Source of the DNA: Nyssa sinensis
Lineage: Eukaryota > Streptophyta > Magnoliopsida > Cornales > Nyssaceae
Reading direction: 5' to 3'
Assembly (NCBI GenBank): GCA_008638375.1
Contig: CM018031.1
Coordinates: 17,453,915 to 17,517,914 of the forward strand
DNA: 64,000 nt
Below the pieces are notes generated by a model. That model was not told where the DNA came from. It saw nothing but the letters and a program-made list of their open reading frames with translations, and did not search any database. Both the position numbers and the translations under genes were made by a program. Below, one piece after another: positions 24,561 to 43,922 of this stretch (its first letter is position 1; each line of letters begins with the position of its first letter).

Positions 24561-26030
24561 TAAGTTTTGGTACTCTACAAATTACAGTGGAGACTCTCTC
24601 TAATATACCATCTTGATCTTTCCCTAGCTTATAGCCTTTATTTATATCATTTTGTGGGAGAGGAACCTTTGAATCTTTAAGAATGAGAAAAAATATACTC
24701 CTTCCATCATTTATGAAGTTATAAGTGTGGTGAGATTGAACAATTTTTTAGAAGCCCACAAATTAACTATTGATTGGAACTAAATTTCACACCATCATTT
24801 GTTTATCCACTCCATCCGTTTACCTATGAAAACCCTTTCAATGGAGTTGTATAGATATAACCCCAATCTAATTAATTTAATAGAAATAAGACCTAAAATT
24901 GTAATGAAAAAAATAAATAATCGTATATCTAATTTGAGAAAGTACAAAATTAGTTATTTCTTAAAACCATCTAGAGAAGAAAAATCGTTATGGAAAAGAC
25001 TCATTCTTTCTAAGTATGGAGTTTCTATGGAGGCTCGGCTTTCTAAGAGGGAAATCAATCATAATATTTCAGCTATTGAGAAGGATATTATCCTTGTTGA
25101 GAAGAAGAATCAAAAGATGTTCAAAAAGTTCAGTGAGCATATTTGTATAAAAATAGGTAATGGAAGGAAAACTTCATTTTGGAAGGACTTATGGTTGAGG
25201 AATCATGCTCTATACCAATTATTTCCAAGGTTATATAATATTTCAGTTTGGAAAGATGGAAGAGTAGTAAATTTTGTTTCTACAAATGAAAATGGGATAG
25301 ATAGGAAAATTTAATATAGGAGACCTTTGTTTGTTTGGGAAGAAGAAGAAAATATTAATCTTTTGATCATTATTTGGCAGTGTTCCTCATTTAACTACTA
25401 GTTACTCTGACTTCTTAACTTGGAAAGGAAAAAGATCTATTATTTTTTGTGTTAAAGAGATGTATAGGTGTTGTGAGGTGTCTAGGGAAGTACCTGGAAT
25501 ATTTTTTAGTTTTATTTAGAAAAACATAGCTCTCCCAAAAGTTTAATGTTCTAGGTGGTCGATTTGTTCGGAGAGAGTTCTTTCTACTGACAAATTAGTG
25601 AAGTTGGGTGTAATTAATAAAAATGCTAATTGCTACTACATATTTCATGGTGAAGATATTGAAACTTCATATCACCTTTTCTTATTGTATCCAAAAGCTT
25701 GGAGACTTTGGGTTGCTTGTTTGGATTGGTGAGGGTTAAATGGGTGGTTCCAAGTTTAATAAAAGGAGCCTTGGGTTGGTGGCTAGGATGGAAAATAAGG
25801 AAACCATATCTGGTTGTTTGGGAGATCATCCCACTTGCAGTTTCTTGGTCACTGTGGAATATAAGGAACAAGCGTGGCTTTGAAAATAAAGCAGTTGATT
25901 GGAATGATGAAATTGAATTCATCAAATATAAAATAGCTTATTGGGGAAAATCCAGGCAAGTATATATGAATTATTCTACTCAAGAAATAGTTCTTAAATT
26001 ACAAAGTAATAGAGGGAGAGTGTGAGTTGA
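24560..26030 (+). pseudogene. LINE ORF2: C-terminal zf-RVT region
   Basis: A 171-residue open stretch (24799-25314) contains SLWKRLILSKYG and IGNGRKTSFWKDLWL, typical of the C-terminal part of plant LINE ORF2. After a stop the frame continues with SVKEMYR-like, LSTDKLVKLGV and HLFLLYPKAWRLW, the usual zf-RVT wording with degenerate cysteines. The end (25699-26025) reads VVWEIIPLAVSWSLWNIRNKRGFE, the conserved tail. Between 24560 and 24790 the match is lost. Confidence 0.75.
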
Positions 26031-26229
26031 AGATGGAAAGCATTGAAGCTTTTTTATGGTAGGTTTTCTTATCAGCAATAATACTCGGATTAAGGTCAAT
26101 GGGAATTCATTTGTCTTTTTAAAGGATTAAAGTTTGAAAATGATTTTGTCGCAGTGTTTTTTTGTTTTTCCCATCTTAATCTTTTATTTTAGCATATGAT
26201 TGGTTGGTCTCATTGCTCCAACTTTGTTG

Positions 26230-26570
26230 GTTTATGGTGCTAACAATCACCCCCCCCTCCAAGTTTTTATGTTTTAGTTTCTTGATGGCTCCCTTTATTT
26301 TTTGGTTCTATCTATCTCTTTTTTGTTTCCTTTCTTCTTTTTTCTTGTTTCTTTCTTCTTCTTCTTCTTTTTTTTTTTTTAGTTTCTCTTCTTCTTTCTT
26401 TCCCTATTTTTGCTTTTCTTACCCCTTCTTTTGCTTCCCTTTGGTCCTTTTCTTCTTATTCTCTTTATTGTTCTTGCTTTATTTTTTTTCTTTTTTGTTG
26501 TTTTCCCCCATTCTTCTCGTGTCTCTCTTTCTATATCCCTTCATCTGCTTTGTTGTTCTTTCCCCTCACT
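26230..26570. repeat. Polypyrimidine tract in LINE 3' region
   Basis: About 340 bp are almost wholly T and C on the plus strand. Long open frames across it are a consequence of composition. Confidence 0.8.
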
Positions 26571-26940
26571 GGTATCTGATGGGGTGAGTATTGTAAGGTT
26601 CCATAGGTGTTTTTCATTGCTAGATAACTTTGGATATTGGTTTACTTGATTTTAATTTGGGTTTATATCTCCTAAAATCTTGGGGTTATATGGGCAATGA
26701 ATATCAGTTGTTGTAGTTCTTTGTGAGGAAATGAGTAAATAGATTATGCCTCTGTTTGGGTTTTGAATTGATAATGGTGATTCTCTACTCTCGAAGGTGT
26801 TGATGGGTGTTGTGAGAAGTTTTGGTAACTGGCTTCAAATCAAAAGTTGTTTGGTCATAGTTTTTGTGTGGCTCAATGGTTCGGTATGTTGGGAAGTATG
26901 GATCATGATAAGTATTGGGCATTAGAGCCTTCTGTCGGGA

Positions 26941-27263
26941 GGACAGTGTTTTATACAGTGATAGTCACAGTTTTATTCATCTTGCGAAGAATCCAGCATT
27001 TCATTCTAAAACAAAGCATATTCAGTTGCAATATCATTTCATTCAGTTCTCTTGTGGATAATGGAGTATTGTCTCTTGAGAAGATTCATAGCAGTGAGAA
27101 TCCAGCAGATATGTTAACCAAAGTAATCACTATTGAGAAACTGAAGTTGTGTGCAACATCAGTTAGGTCTTCAAGCTTAAGGAAGGAAGAAGAGATGTTG
27201 TAGTGTTCTTCTATATGATGATAGGAAATTGAACTTGTGTATATCAGGTTCCAAGTGGAAGAT
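26941..27263 (+). pseudogene. Copia RNase H tail of the truncated upstream copy
   Basis: The translation shares VDNGVLSLEKIHSSENPADM and LTKVITIEKLKLC with the tail of the inner element at 31300-31440, where it reads VNDGVLSLEKIHNNENSADM. The start is fused to a 54-bp LTR fragment, so everything from the primer site through RT has been lost in this copy. Confidence 0.8.
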
Positions 27264-27585
27264 TGTTGGGTAGTGTGGATCCTGATAAGTACTAGACACT
27301 AGCCCCTTCTGTCGCAGATCTAATTTTTTTAGGGTATTTTTGAATATTTCACATTATTTCCCTTGTTTTCCTAATTCTATGTATACATAATTGAAGAGCC
27401 AGGATCTTGTTGTAACTTGTAATGCTTTCAAATCATAGTGAAACTGCAGCAGCAGTGGACGTAGCCTTATTTTGGGGTGAACCACATAAATCTTTGTGTT
27501 CTTGTGTGTGCATGTGATGTTAGATTCGTTTTCTTATTTGCTTTTGTGTCTTACCGATCCTGGTTAGGTGATTATATTCCTAACA
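27264..27585 (+). repeat. 5' LTR of the Tork-like copia element
   Basis: 322 bp, TGTTGGGTAGTG...ATTCCTAACA. It matches the 324-bp 3' LTR with scattered differences and small gaps. Confidence 0.9.
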
Positions 27586-27587
27586 AC

Positions 27588-27605
27588 TGGTATCAGAACA
27601 TTAGG
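27588..27605 (+). other. Primer-binding site (tRNA-Met type)
   Basis: TGGTATCAGAACATTAGG begins 2 bp after the 5' LTR. It differs by one base in the core from TGGTATCAGAGC. Confidence 0.85.
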
Positions 27606-30600
27606 TTTGAGTGGGAGTGATGGTTGCAGAATAAGGAAAAGTAAAAATCAAAAACTTCAATGGCACATATTTTAGGTTCTGAAAGATGCAGATTGAAGAT
27701 TATCTGTATCAGAAGAAATTGTATCTAGCCTCTTGTAGAATAGAAACCAAAAGAGATGAAAAAAGCATAATGGAAATTCTTTAACAGACAAGTGTTGGGA
27801 GTTGTTCGTTTAACGTTGGCTCGTAATATTGCATTCAACATCGCGAAAGAGACAACAACGATTCTTATGAAAGCCCTTGCAAACATGTATGAAAAATCCT
27901 CTACTTCGAATAAGGTATATCTTATGCGTAGGCTATTTATCTTAAGATGGCAGAAGGTGGGTCTGTAGCAGATCATTTGAACGAGTTCAACACAGTCATA
28001 ACTCAGTTGAGTTTTGTTGAGATTGAGTTTGATGATGAGGTTAAGGTTTTGATTTTTATATTTATTTTGCTAGAAAGCTAGAGTGGTATTGTAACAGTAG
28101 TGAGCAACTCTTTAGGTAAATCAAAACTGAATTATAATGATGTTCATGAACTAATTTTGAGAGAAGAAATTCGTAAAAAGAAATTAGGAGAAACGTCAAG
28201 GTCTGCTCTAAATACAGAAGCTAGAGGAAGATCAATCAACAGAAACTCAAATCATAACAAATTAGCATCTAAGCACAGAAGCAAGTCAAAATCAGGAGAT
28301 AAATCAAAAGATGGACAAAATTGCTAGAACTATGGGTAGAATTGGTATTTGAAGGCAAATTATTCGGCACCAAAATGCTGCAATAGAAGATATTTGTGAC
28401 ACCTTGATCTTGAATGTTGATAGTCCTCTTATTTTAGATTCTGGGGTGTGTTTCCATTCATCCTCATACAGAAAAATCATTGAAAACTATGTAAGTGGTA
28501 ATTTCAGTAAGGTTTATTTGGCTGATGATAAATCTTTGAATATTATGGGTAAAGGAGATGTGAAAATAATGCTGCCAAATAGGTCTGTATGGAAGATACA
28601 GAATGTCATACATGTTCCTTGATTGAAAAGGAATTTGATTTCTGTGGGACAACTTGAAGATGAACGTCATGTAGTAACCTTCACGAATAAGCTGTGGAAA
28701 ATCTCTAAGGAGCTATGGTTGTTGTTCATGGTATGAAGACTGGCACTCTTTATGTGACAACAAATGACAGGAATGTACTAGTAGTTGTTGATGATAAGGA
28801 AAACTCACACTTATGGCACCGTAGGCTTGGGCATATAAGCGAGAAAGGGATGAAGGCACTCCTGTCAAAAGGAAAATTTTCAAGTTTGAAATCAATTGAT
28901 CTTGATTTGTGCGAAGATTGTATTTTTGGAAAACAAAATAGGGTGAAGTTTTCGAAGGATGGCAAGAAATTAAAAATAGAAAAATTAGAGTTGATTCATA
29001 CTGATGTATAGGGGCCTTCACCAGTTGCATCTCTTGGGGGATCATATTATTATGTCACTTTTATCGATGATTCGACTAGAAAGGTATGAGTTTATTTTTT
29101 GAAGAATAAATTTAATATTTTTGCTACTTGTAAAAAAATGGAAAGTGTTGGTAGAGAATGAAACAGATTTGAAAATCAAGTTCTTGAGATCAGACAATGA
29201 AGGGGAGTATGGAGATAGTGAGTTCAAAAAGTTTTGTACTGATAATGGAATAAAAATGCAAAAGATAGTTCAAAAAACACCCCAGCAGAATGGTGTTGTA
29301 GAGTGCATAAATAGGACCTTAAATAAACGTGCTAGTGCGATGAGGATACACGCTGGATTGCCAAAGATATTCTGTACAGCTGTCGTCAACACTGCAGCAT
29401 ATCTGATAAATCAGGGTCTATCTATTCCCTTGGATGGAGGATTGCCAAAGGAGGCCTGGAGCTAAAAAGAGGTAAATCTTTCACACTTGAAAGTTTTTTT
29501 GTTGCGTTTTATATGTACATATAAATTCTACTGATAGAAGCAAGCTTGATCCTAAATCTACTAAATGTACTTTTATTGGGTATGGCATTGATAAATTTGG
29601 TTGTCGATTTTGGGATGATGAAAAGCACAAAATAATCAGAAGTAGCGATGTCATATTTAATGAGAAAGTAATGTATAAGGATAAGTCTGTTGTGGAATCT
29701 GATAGTTGTGATCAGCATATTGAGTTAGAAGAAATTACCAAAAGTGATGGAATAATAAGGTTTAGGATAATCCTAAAAATATTATTCCACAAGTGGAACC
29801 ACGTACTCCTACTCCAACAAGAAAGTCCACTAGAGAGTCTAAACCTACACAATGTTATTCTCCTTTATTATATTAGTTATTGTTATCTAACGGTGGTGAG
29901 CTAGAAAGTTATGATGAGGCTTTGAAGGTTGATGATTCAACGAAATAGGAGTCAGCTATGCAGGATGAGATTGATTATCTCATGACAAATCAAACATGGG
30001 AGCTGACTGAACTACTAAAGGACAAGAAAGTTTTGCATAACCAATGGGTTTACAAGGTCAAAGAGGAACGTGATGGGAGTAAGCAATTCAAGGCTAGACT
30101 AGCTGCGAAAGGGTTTCAGCAAAAGAAATGTGTCGACTACACTAAAATCTTCTCTCCAGTTGTGAAATTGACAACAATCAGACTTGTGTTGGGAATTGTG
30201 GCTGTTGAAAATTTTCATCTTGAGCAAATAGATGTGAATATAACTTTCCTCCATGGTGATTTGGAGGAGGATATTTACATGAGGCAACTATAAGGTTTTA
30301 TAGCATGAGGAAAAGAGGCTTTGGTGTGTAGACTTAAGAAGAGCTTGTATGGTTTGAAACAAGCCCCAAGGCAATGGTACAAAAAGTTTAATAGTTTTAT
30401 GTGCAGCAACAATTTCACAAGATGCCTGGAAGATCACTGCTATTATTTCAAGAGGTTTGACAACAATTATATTATTTTACTTTTGTATATTAATGATATG
30501 TTGATTACATGTTCTAGCATTCAAGAGATAAATAAGTTAAAGAAGAAGTTGTCCAATTAATTTGTAATGAAAAATCTTGGAACTGCTAATCAAATTTTTA

Positions 30601-31450
30601 GTATGAGGATTCATAGGGATAGGGTGAATGGTGTTTTGAAGTTTTCACAAGTTGAGTATATCAAGAAGGTTCTAAACAACATTAGCTTAGATGAAGCAAA
30701 GCTGATGAACATCTCATTTGCCAGTCACTTCAAACTTATCAAGGAACAATCACCAAAGACCTAGCAATAGTGGACATATTTAGAGCGTGTTCCATATGCT
30801 TCAGTTATCGATAGCCTTATGTATGCCATGGTTTGTACTAGGTCAAATATAGCACATGTAGTGGGAGTTGTGAGCATGTACATGAGTAATCTAGATAAGC
30901 AATATTAGAAGGTAGTAAAGTGGATCCTTAGATACTTGAATGGTACTATAGAGGTGTCACTTTGTTTCAAATGGGCAAATATGGCATTACATGGTTATGT
31001 TGATGCAGATTTAGCTGGTGATGTGGACAACAAAAGAAGTACTACTAGTTATGTTTACACATTGAGTGGTACAGAAGTTAGTTGGGTTTCTTAAATGTAA
31101 AAGATTGTAGCTCTCTCTAGAACAGAAGTTGAGTATGTTGCTATTACTGAAACTGGTAAAGAGATGACTTGGCTAAAGAGTTTTCTAGAAGAGTTGTGTA
31201 AGAAGTGGGAGGACATTGTTTTGTACAGTGACAGTCAGAGTGTTATTCATCTTGCGAAGAATCTAATATTTCATTCTAGGACGAAACACATTCAGTTGCG
31301 ATATCATTTCATTCGTTCTCTTGTGAATGATGGAGTATTGTCTCTTGAGAAGATTCATAATAATGAGAATTCAGCAGATATGTTAACCAATGTATTCACC
31401 ATTGAGAAATTGAAGTTATGTACAATTTCAGTTGGTCTTCAAGCTTGAGG
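27606..31450 (+). pseudogene. Copia gag-pol (Gag, PR, IN, RT, RNase H), decayed
   Basis: In order: Gag start with KNFNGTYFRF and MQIEDYLYQKKLYL (about 27650-27725). A broken zinc knuckle lies near 28320-28375 and protease ILDSG at about 28433. The GAG-pre-integrase segment HLWHRRLGHISEKGM with CEDCIFGKQ lies at 28808-28935. Integrase reads SDNEGEYGDSEFKKFCTDNG and TPQQNGVVECINRTL (29190-29325). RT has NQWVYKVKEERDGSKQFKAR (30040-30100) and FLHGDLEEDIYM. The active site is YINDM instead of YVDDM (about 30487-30501). RNase H lies at 31164-31448. At least eight stops or frameshifts interrupt it, so it cannot be functional. Confidence 0.9.
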
Positions 31451-31530
31451 AAGGAAGACGGTTGTTGTGGTGTTCTTCTATGTGATAATAGAACATTGAA
31501 CTTGTGTATATTAAGTTCTAAGTGGGAGAT

Positions 31531-31854
31531 TGTTGGGTAATGTGGATCTTGATAAGTACTGGATACTAACCCCAACTGTCGCGGATCTAATTTTTTTAAA
31601 GATATTTTTAGTATTTGACATTATTTCCCTGTTACCTTAATTCTATATATTTATAGTTAAGGAGACACATCTTGTTGTAACTTATAATACTTTCATATTA
31701 TAATGAAACCGCAACAACCGTGGACGTAATTCTATTATGGAGTGAACCACACAAATTTTTGTGTTCTTGTGTGTGTGTGTGTGTGATTTTAGATTTATTT
31801 TCTTATTGACTTTCATGTTTCACCGATCTTGATTAGGTGATCATATTCCTAACA
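31531..31854 (+). repeat. 3' LTR of the Tork-like copia element
   Basis: 324 bp, preceded by a purine-rich 'aagtgggagat' that serves as polypurine tract. It ends CCTAACA and is followed by the CGGTG duplication. Confidence 0.9.
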
Positions 31855-32310
31855 CGGTGTTGGTTTGAATTGAATCTATTTTTGATATGGTGTCTGGGTT
31901 TTGTGGCCAACCTTTCATGTTTTGAATTGGTATTGTTGGATTCAGTAGTGTGGTTTCGTGTCTGATCAAGTTGTTATGTAGTTATTCAGCAATTTTCAAT
32001 TCGCAATACATACAACTCAGTTGCAGATGGAAGATTATTCAACGAGTATAGCTGGATGATTCTTCCTTGTTTTATAGTCTGCTTAGACATGTAGGTTTTG
32101 TGGATGTGATTATTATATGGCTTTTTGGGTTTATTCTCCAGTATTGTTTCATTTTCTTTTTCTTAGCGCTGGTAGATGATTAGGCTTTTGTTTAGTGTCA
32201 ACTTTGTTGGAATGAGTCTTAGTATCTCTTGCACCTTGCTTTTATTCATGATTGGATTATATTTCTTGTATACTCTTTTTCATCAATAATTTTTTTTTCT
32301 TTTTTGTTGA

Positions 32311-32812
32311 TCGAAATATATATATATATATATATTTCAATGATTATGTCAATTAAATTTCTTTTACATTATAACTATATTTGACTCATGCACGACCCCC
32401 CCACCACTTGTGCTAATAATCAAAACTAACATTTTTTTTTATCAACGAAACAAAATATTTATTGATGTAAATGAAAGTAGAAGAGATACATCCAGAATAG
32501 ATCAAAAGTAACATTGTTATACCGACAAGGGAAATAAAAAAGAACTATTCCATATAAAAACCTTGAAACAAATGATACATAAGATTCAAGAAATATATAA
32601 AAATATATGAAAAGAAAGTTTATTAACTAAAGAACTCCTAGATGTAATTTTATTTTCTTCATAACAAACAACGAACCATAACAAGTTGCACAAGAGATGT
32701 GCATAAACAACAAAGATATCAATAAAGAATGTGCAGAAGAAATTATCCTCTGCTTATTGATCAAAAGAAATTAAATATTAGGAGTGAATTACATATGGCA
32801 AGGATCATATCA
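32311..32812. other. Intergenic, downstream of the beta-glucosidase
   Basis: A TA microsatellite lies at about 32314-32334. A small minus-strand LINE-like 3' tail (A-run preceded by TGTATCTCTTCTAC and ATCAATAAAT wording) lies at about 32430-32505. On the minus strand AATAAG at 32753-32758 could serve as a weak polyadenylation signal about 55 bp after the stop. No gene is seen. Confidence 0.5.
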
Positions 32813-41221
<8,409 letters not shown>

Positions 41222-41290
41222 AGCTGATTTTGGTCTCCCTCAAACTTGTGTTTCTATAGATTATGCAGGACAATATTACTCCACCAAGGG

Positions 41291-41300
41291 CTTTATATAG
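41291..41300 (-). promoter_or_regulatory. TATA box of the beta-glucosidase gene
   Basis: The minus strand reads CTATATAAAG about 70 bp before the ATG at 41221. This would place transcription start near 41265 and give a short 5' leader. Confidence 0.7.
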
Positions 41301-41484
41301 AGGAACAAAAACCCACTGTGCAGGCCATGCACAAAAGAAAAAAATGGGAATTATTAATTGGAAACACAGTACGTGGCTTATCCTTTCATTGGGAGGATAT
41401 ATATAGAAATTAGGTAATGATTTATGATTTATCCATCTTTATTCATGTATGATGAAGATATTATTGTACAAAAGTAATCAAATA

Positions 41485-41830
41485 AATAATAAATTGATCT
41501 CCAACAAATAAAAAATAAACAAAACGCACAGATAATACACAAGATTTACGTAGTTCGGCAAGATACTTACGTCCACGGACAACGATGATCAATCTACGGA
41601 CAACGATAATCAGTCTATTATGTATCAAAGAAATTATAAGAGCAAAAACTCCAAAAACTCGAAACCTATTTTTCCTAATGACAGGTGTCTTCTCTTAAGT
41701 CAAAACCATAAAAGATAATACACTTATATAAGTAGGTTACTATTGGCTAGAGAATATAATAATAAAGTTACACCATCTCTAACAGCTTAAGTTTTTAGAT
41801 GAGTTGATGATTTAATATGATATCAAAGCA
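41485..41830 (-). mobile_element. Copia-type LTR relic upstream of the beta-glucosidase
   Basis: On the minus strand it would start TGTTAGAGATGG (41792) and include CTTATATAAGTG as promoter. It also has the 'acaagatttacgtagttcggc' block common in copia LTR transcripts. The other boundary is not clear. A separate tRNA-Met-like 'gatatcaaagcag' at about 41819 belongs to neighbouring repeat sequence. Confidence 0.45.
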
Positions 41831-42255
41831 GATAAAATATCATGAGTTTAAATCTCACTGACACCCTGAAAATATGAATTAAAATGTGTAGAGTCAAATT
41901 AACCACACATAAATAAACGTGTTAAGAGAATATAATAATATATAACATAAAAGACAAAATAAGTACAAAAAATAAAAGCTGATCAAAAAATTTTCCTACA
42001 TCATCTCGAGTTGAAAATAGGTCATCAAAACTTCAAGTGAATTCATGATAACAGAAACATGAATAAAAATACATGGGTAATAAATCATTTCTCATAAGAA
42101 TTACTACTAATTTTGAAACTTTATAAGCTTTCAAAGTTGGGGGGCTAAACTACCAGTTCTCTCCATTTAGTATTACAGATGAGATGAAGCTCAAAAAGGT
42201 GTCAATCTCATACTTGATTTTCTATACTTTGCCTAATAATTGATTATTTTCAAAC

Positions 42256-42273
42256 ATATATATATATATATAT
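42256..42273. repeat. (TA)n microsatellite
   Basis: About nine TA dinucleotides. Confidence 0.85.
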
Positions 42274-42778
42274 TTCTATATATAATTACGATTATCTGGT
42301 GCAGGAGACATGCATATATAATAGATTTTCTATACTTCGCGTAATAATTGATAAATCCTCGTGCTCACATAACGCCGGCAATGGATGGGAATTACATTTT
42401 CGTAGCTTCTACCATGTCAAGTTGGAAAATCAGAATCTTTCATTGGAAGAAGACAACTAAGCATATTAAACAATTTAATTAGTGTACCTAGTAAATCTAA
42501 AAGAAACGGGTAAGATTATAATGTGCCATGCTAGTCAATGCAATAATTTATACGTAAAAGAAAATATGCATAATCGTCTAGAAAAATTCACTGCAGTCGC
42601 ATGTTACTTCAACTGGTCAAATATTACAATGCCCACACGTTAAGTTTATTTTTAAAAATTGTAGACATTCACCACAGTTCCCCTCATTTTCAAATTTACT
42701 GTGCCAAGTATTGAAAAAGTCTTGAATGATAATCTTCACAACAAAATGTCGTAGCCAATCAGATTTTATTATATATAT

Positions 42779-42933
42779 ATAGATAGATTATGGACGCATG
42801 CTGAGAGTTAGAAAGCCTATTACGTGAACGTTACAAATAAATAAATAATATATATATATATATATATATATTTATTTGTAACGTTCACGTAACAGCCTTT
42901 CTAACTCTCAGCATGCTTCCATAATCTATCTAT
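42779..42933. mobile_element. Foldback (inverted-repeat) element
   Basis: Two arms of about 65 bp are almost perfect inverted copies, around a (TA)n core at 42849-42871. The left arm contains 'gagagttagaaag' and 'cgtgaacgttacaaataaat'. The right arm reads back 'tttatttgtaacgttcacg' and 'ctttctaactctc'. There are only a few mismatches, such as 'tggacgcatg' against 'gcatgcttcca'. It could be a MITE or a hairpin RNA source; flanking TA bases prevent calling a target duplication. Confidence 0.85.
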
Positions 42934-43475
42934 CAAGACCGGAAGCTATGAACGTTATAATCCACCAACAAGAAGAAGAATTCTCCAAAGAGAACTAAGG
43001 TCAACGTTAATTGTAATATTATTGACAAAATTGTTCTACGATAATCGCTTACAACTTTATATATAAAAAAACTAATTTTAATCCTTGTCAAACCCGAAAA
43101 TAATGAAGAAATTAAAAAAATTACCAAAAACATTTGGGTGAAGCTCAGATTTGAAAAACATAGTCCTTTGCGTTTTTATTACATAGATCAGTAAGAATTC
43201 CATTAAGATAACATGGGTCCAGGTTTACATGTTGGTAAGAAGGTTTGCATATGCCTCTAGATTTATAACCAGCCACGCGACTAAAAGTTAGGGTTAGTAG
43301 GATGGTTACTGGGTTATAAAAAAAAATGGATCCTGCCATAAGAATGTGTCTTCACCATCTGCAGCCTTTTATGATCATTTGATATAGTAGTTTATGGACA
43401 TACATCAATTTGAGGGATTTTCTCTAACTTTAATTGCATGAGTGGTGGAAAAGGGTGATTTAAAAAAGTCTCTGT
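42934..43475. other. Intergenic, no gene seen
   Basis: Unique-looking AT-rich sequence between the foldback element and the copia target site. Short frames here show no family resemblance. Confidence 0.5.
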
Positions 43476-43480
43476 TAGTA

Positions 43481-43922
43481 TGTTGGATCCAAAATACAAT
43501 ATCAATTGTTAAATCCCGAATCAAATCAAATTGAGAACATAAACAAAACAAAACAAAATTTGTTTTGTAACAGAATGAAAAATTCAGAACTAGAAACCTC
43601 TAAAGCAAAAAGCCTTTCTCACACTTTATTAGGACCAAGACACATGAACTCACGCATGCACACTGTTGCCGCAACAAGTCACACTTTTCAATGGCCATCA
43701 GTCTCACAACTCACTTTCTTTTTTTTTTTAGCCGTCTATAAATATAGATTATATAAAAGCTAATCCTATTCAAACTAATAATACTATTCCCACTATGATA
43801 AAGACACCTAGTCCCACTAACAATAAATAACCCAACTTTTACCTAAAACATATCAAATACTACTAGGACTCAACATCAAGAGTCCTACTAAAACTATATT
43901 AACTAGGTTTAATTGGCTCACA
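43481..43922 (-). repeat. 3' LTR of the minus-strand copia element
   Basis: 442 bp, TGTTGGATCC... to GGCTCACA on the plus strand. The minus-strand GGTTTAAGGGAGGCAA just before it (43923-43938) is the polypurine tract. Confidence 0.9.

Larger units (their letters stand above)
26887..31854 (+). mobile_element. Tork/Tnt1-like Ty1/copia element in a tandem, LTR-sharing arrangement
   Basis: A full element (LTRs 27264-27585 and 31531-31854, primer site at 27588) is preceded by a partial copy of the same family: the first ~54 bp of an LTR (26887-26940) joined directly to an RNase H tail (26941-27263). The tail runs without a break into the 27264 LTR. Near-identical 5-bp flanks CGGTA (26882-26886) and CGGTG (31855-31859) enclose the whole compound rather than the inner element. 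RT wording (FLHGDLEEDIYM, SLYGLKQAPRQWY) is close to Tnt1/Tork. Confidence 0.85.
20690..32310 (+). mobile_element. LINE (L1-type non-LTR) element, split by three insertions
   Basis: One plus-strand LINE can be followed in pieces: endonuclease end and linker 20690-21270, RT 21270-21835 and 23136-23532, RT C-terminal side 24243-24560, zf-RVT region 24790-26030, and 3' region 26030-26886 continuing at 31860-32310. The 3' end has the 'cttgtatactctttttcatcaataa' type of tail seen in plant LINEs, without a clear poly-A. Excluding insertions it is about 4.6 kb. It is 5' truncated, with no ORF1 and most of the endonuclease missing. Confidence 0.75.

Noticed and set aside
26204..26649. Phe/Leu/Ser-rich membrane-like open frames
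   Set aside because: The tract is almost pure pyrimidine and the frames are a by-product of composition.
43145..43339. Minus-strand 64-codon frame with a start and a hydrophobic N-terminus
   Set aside because: No family resemblance, no visible promoter or splice context, and a length expected by chance.
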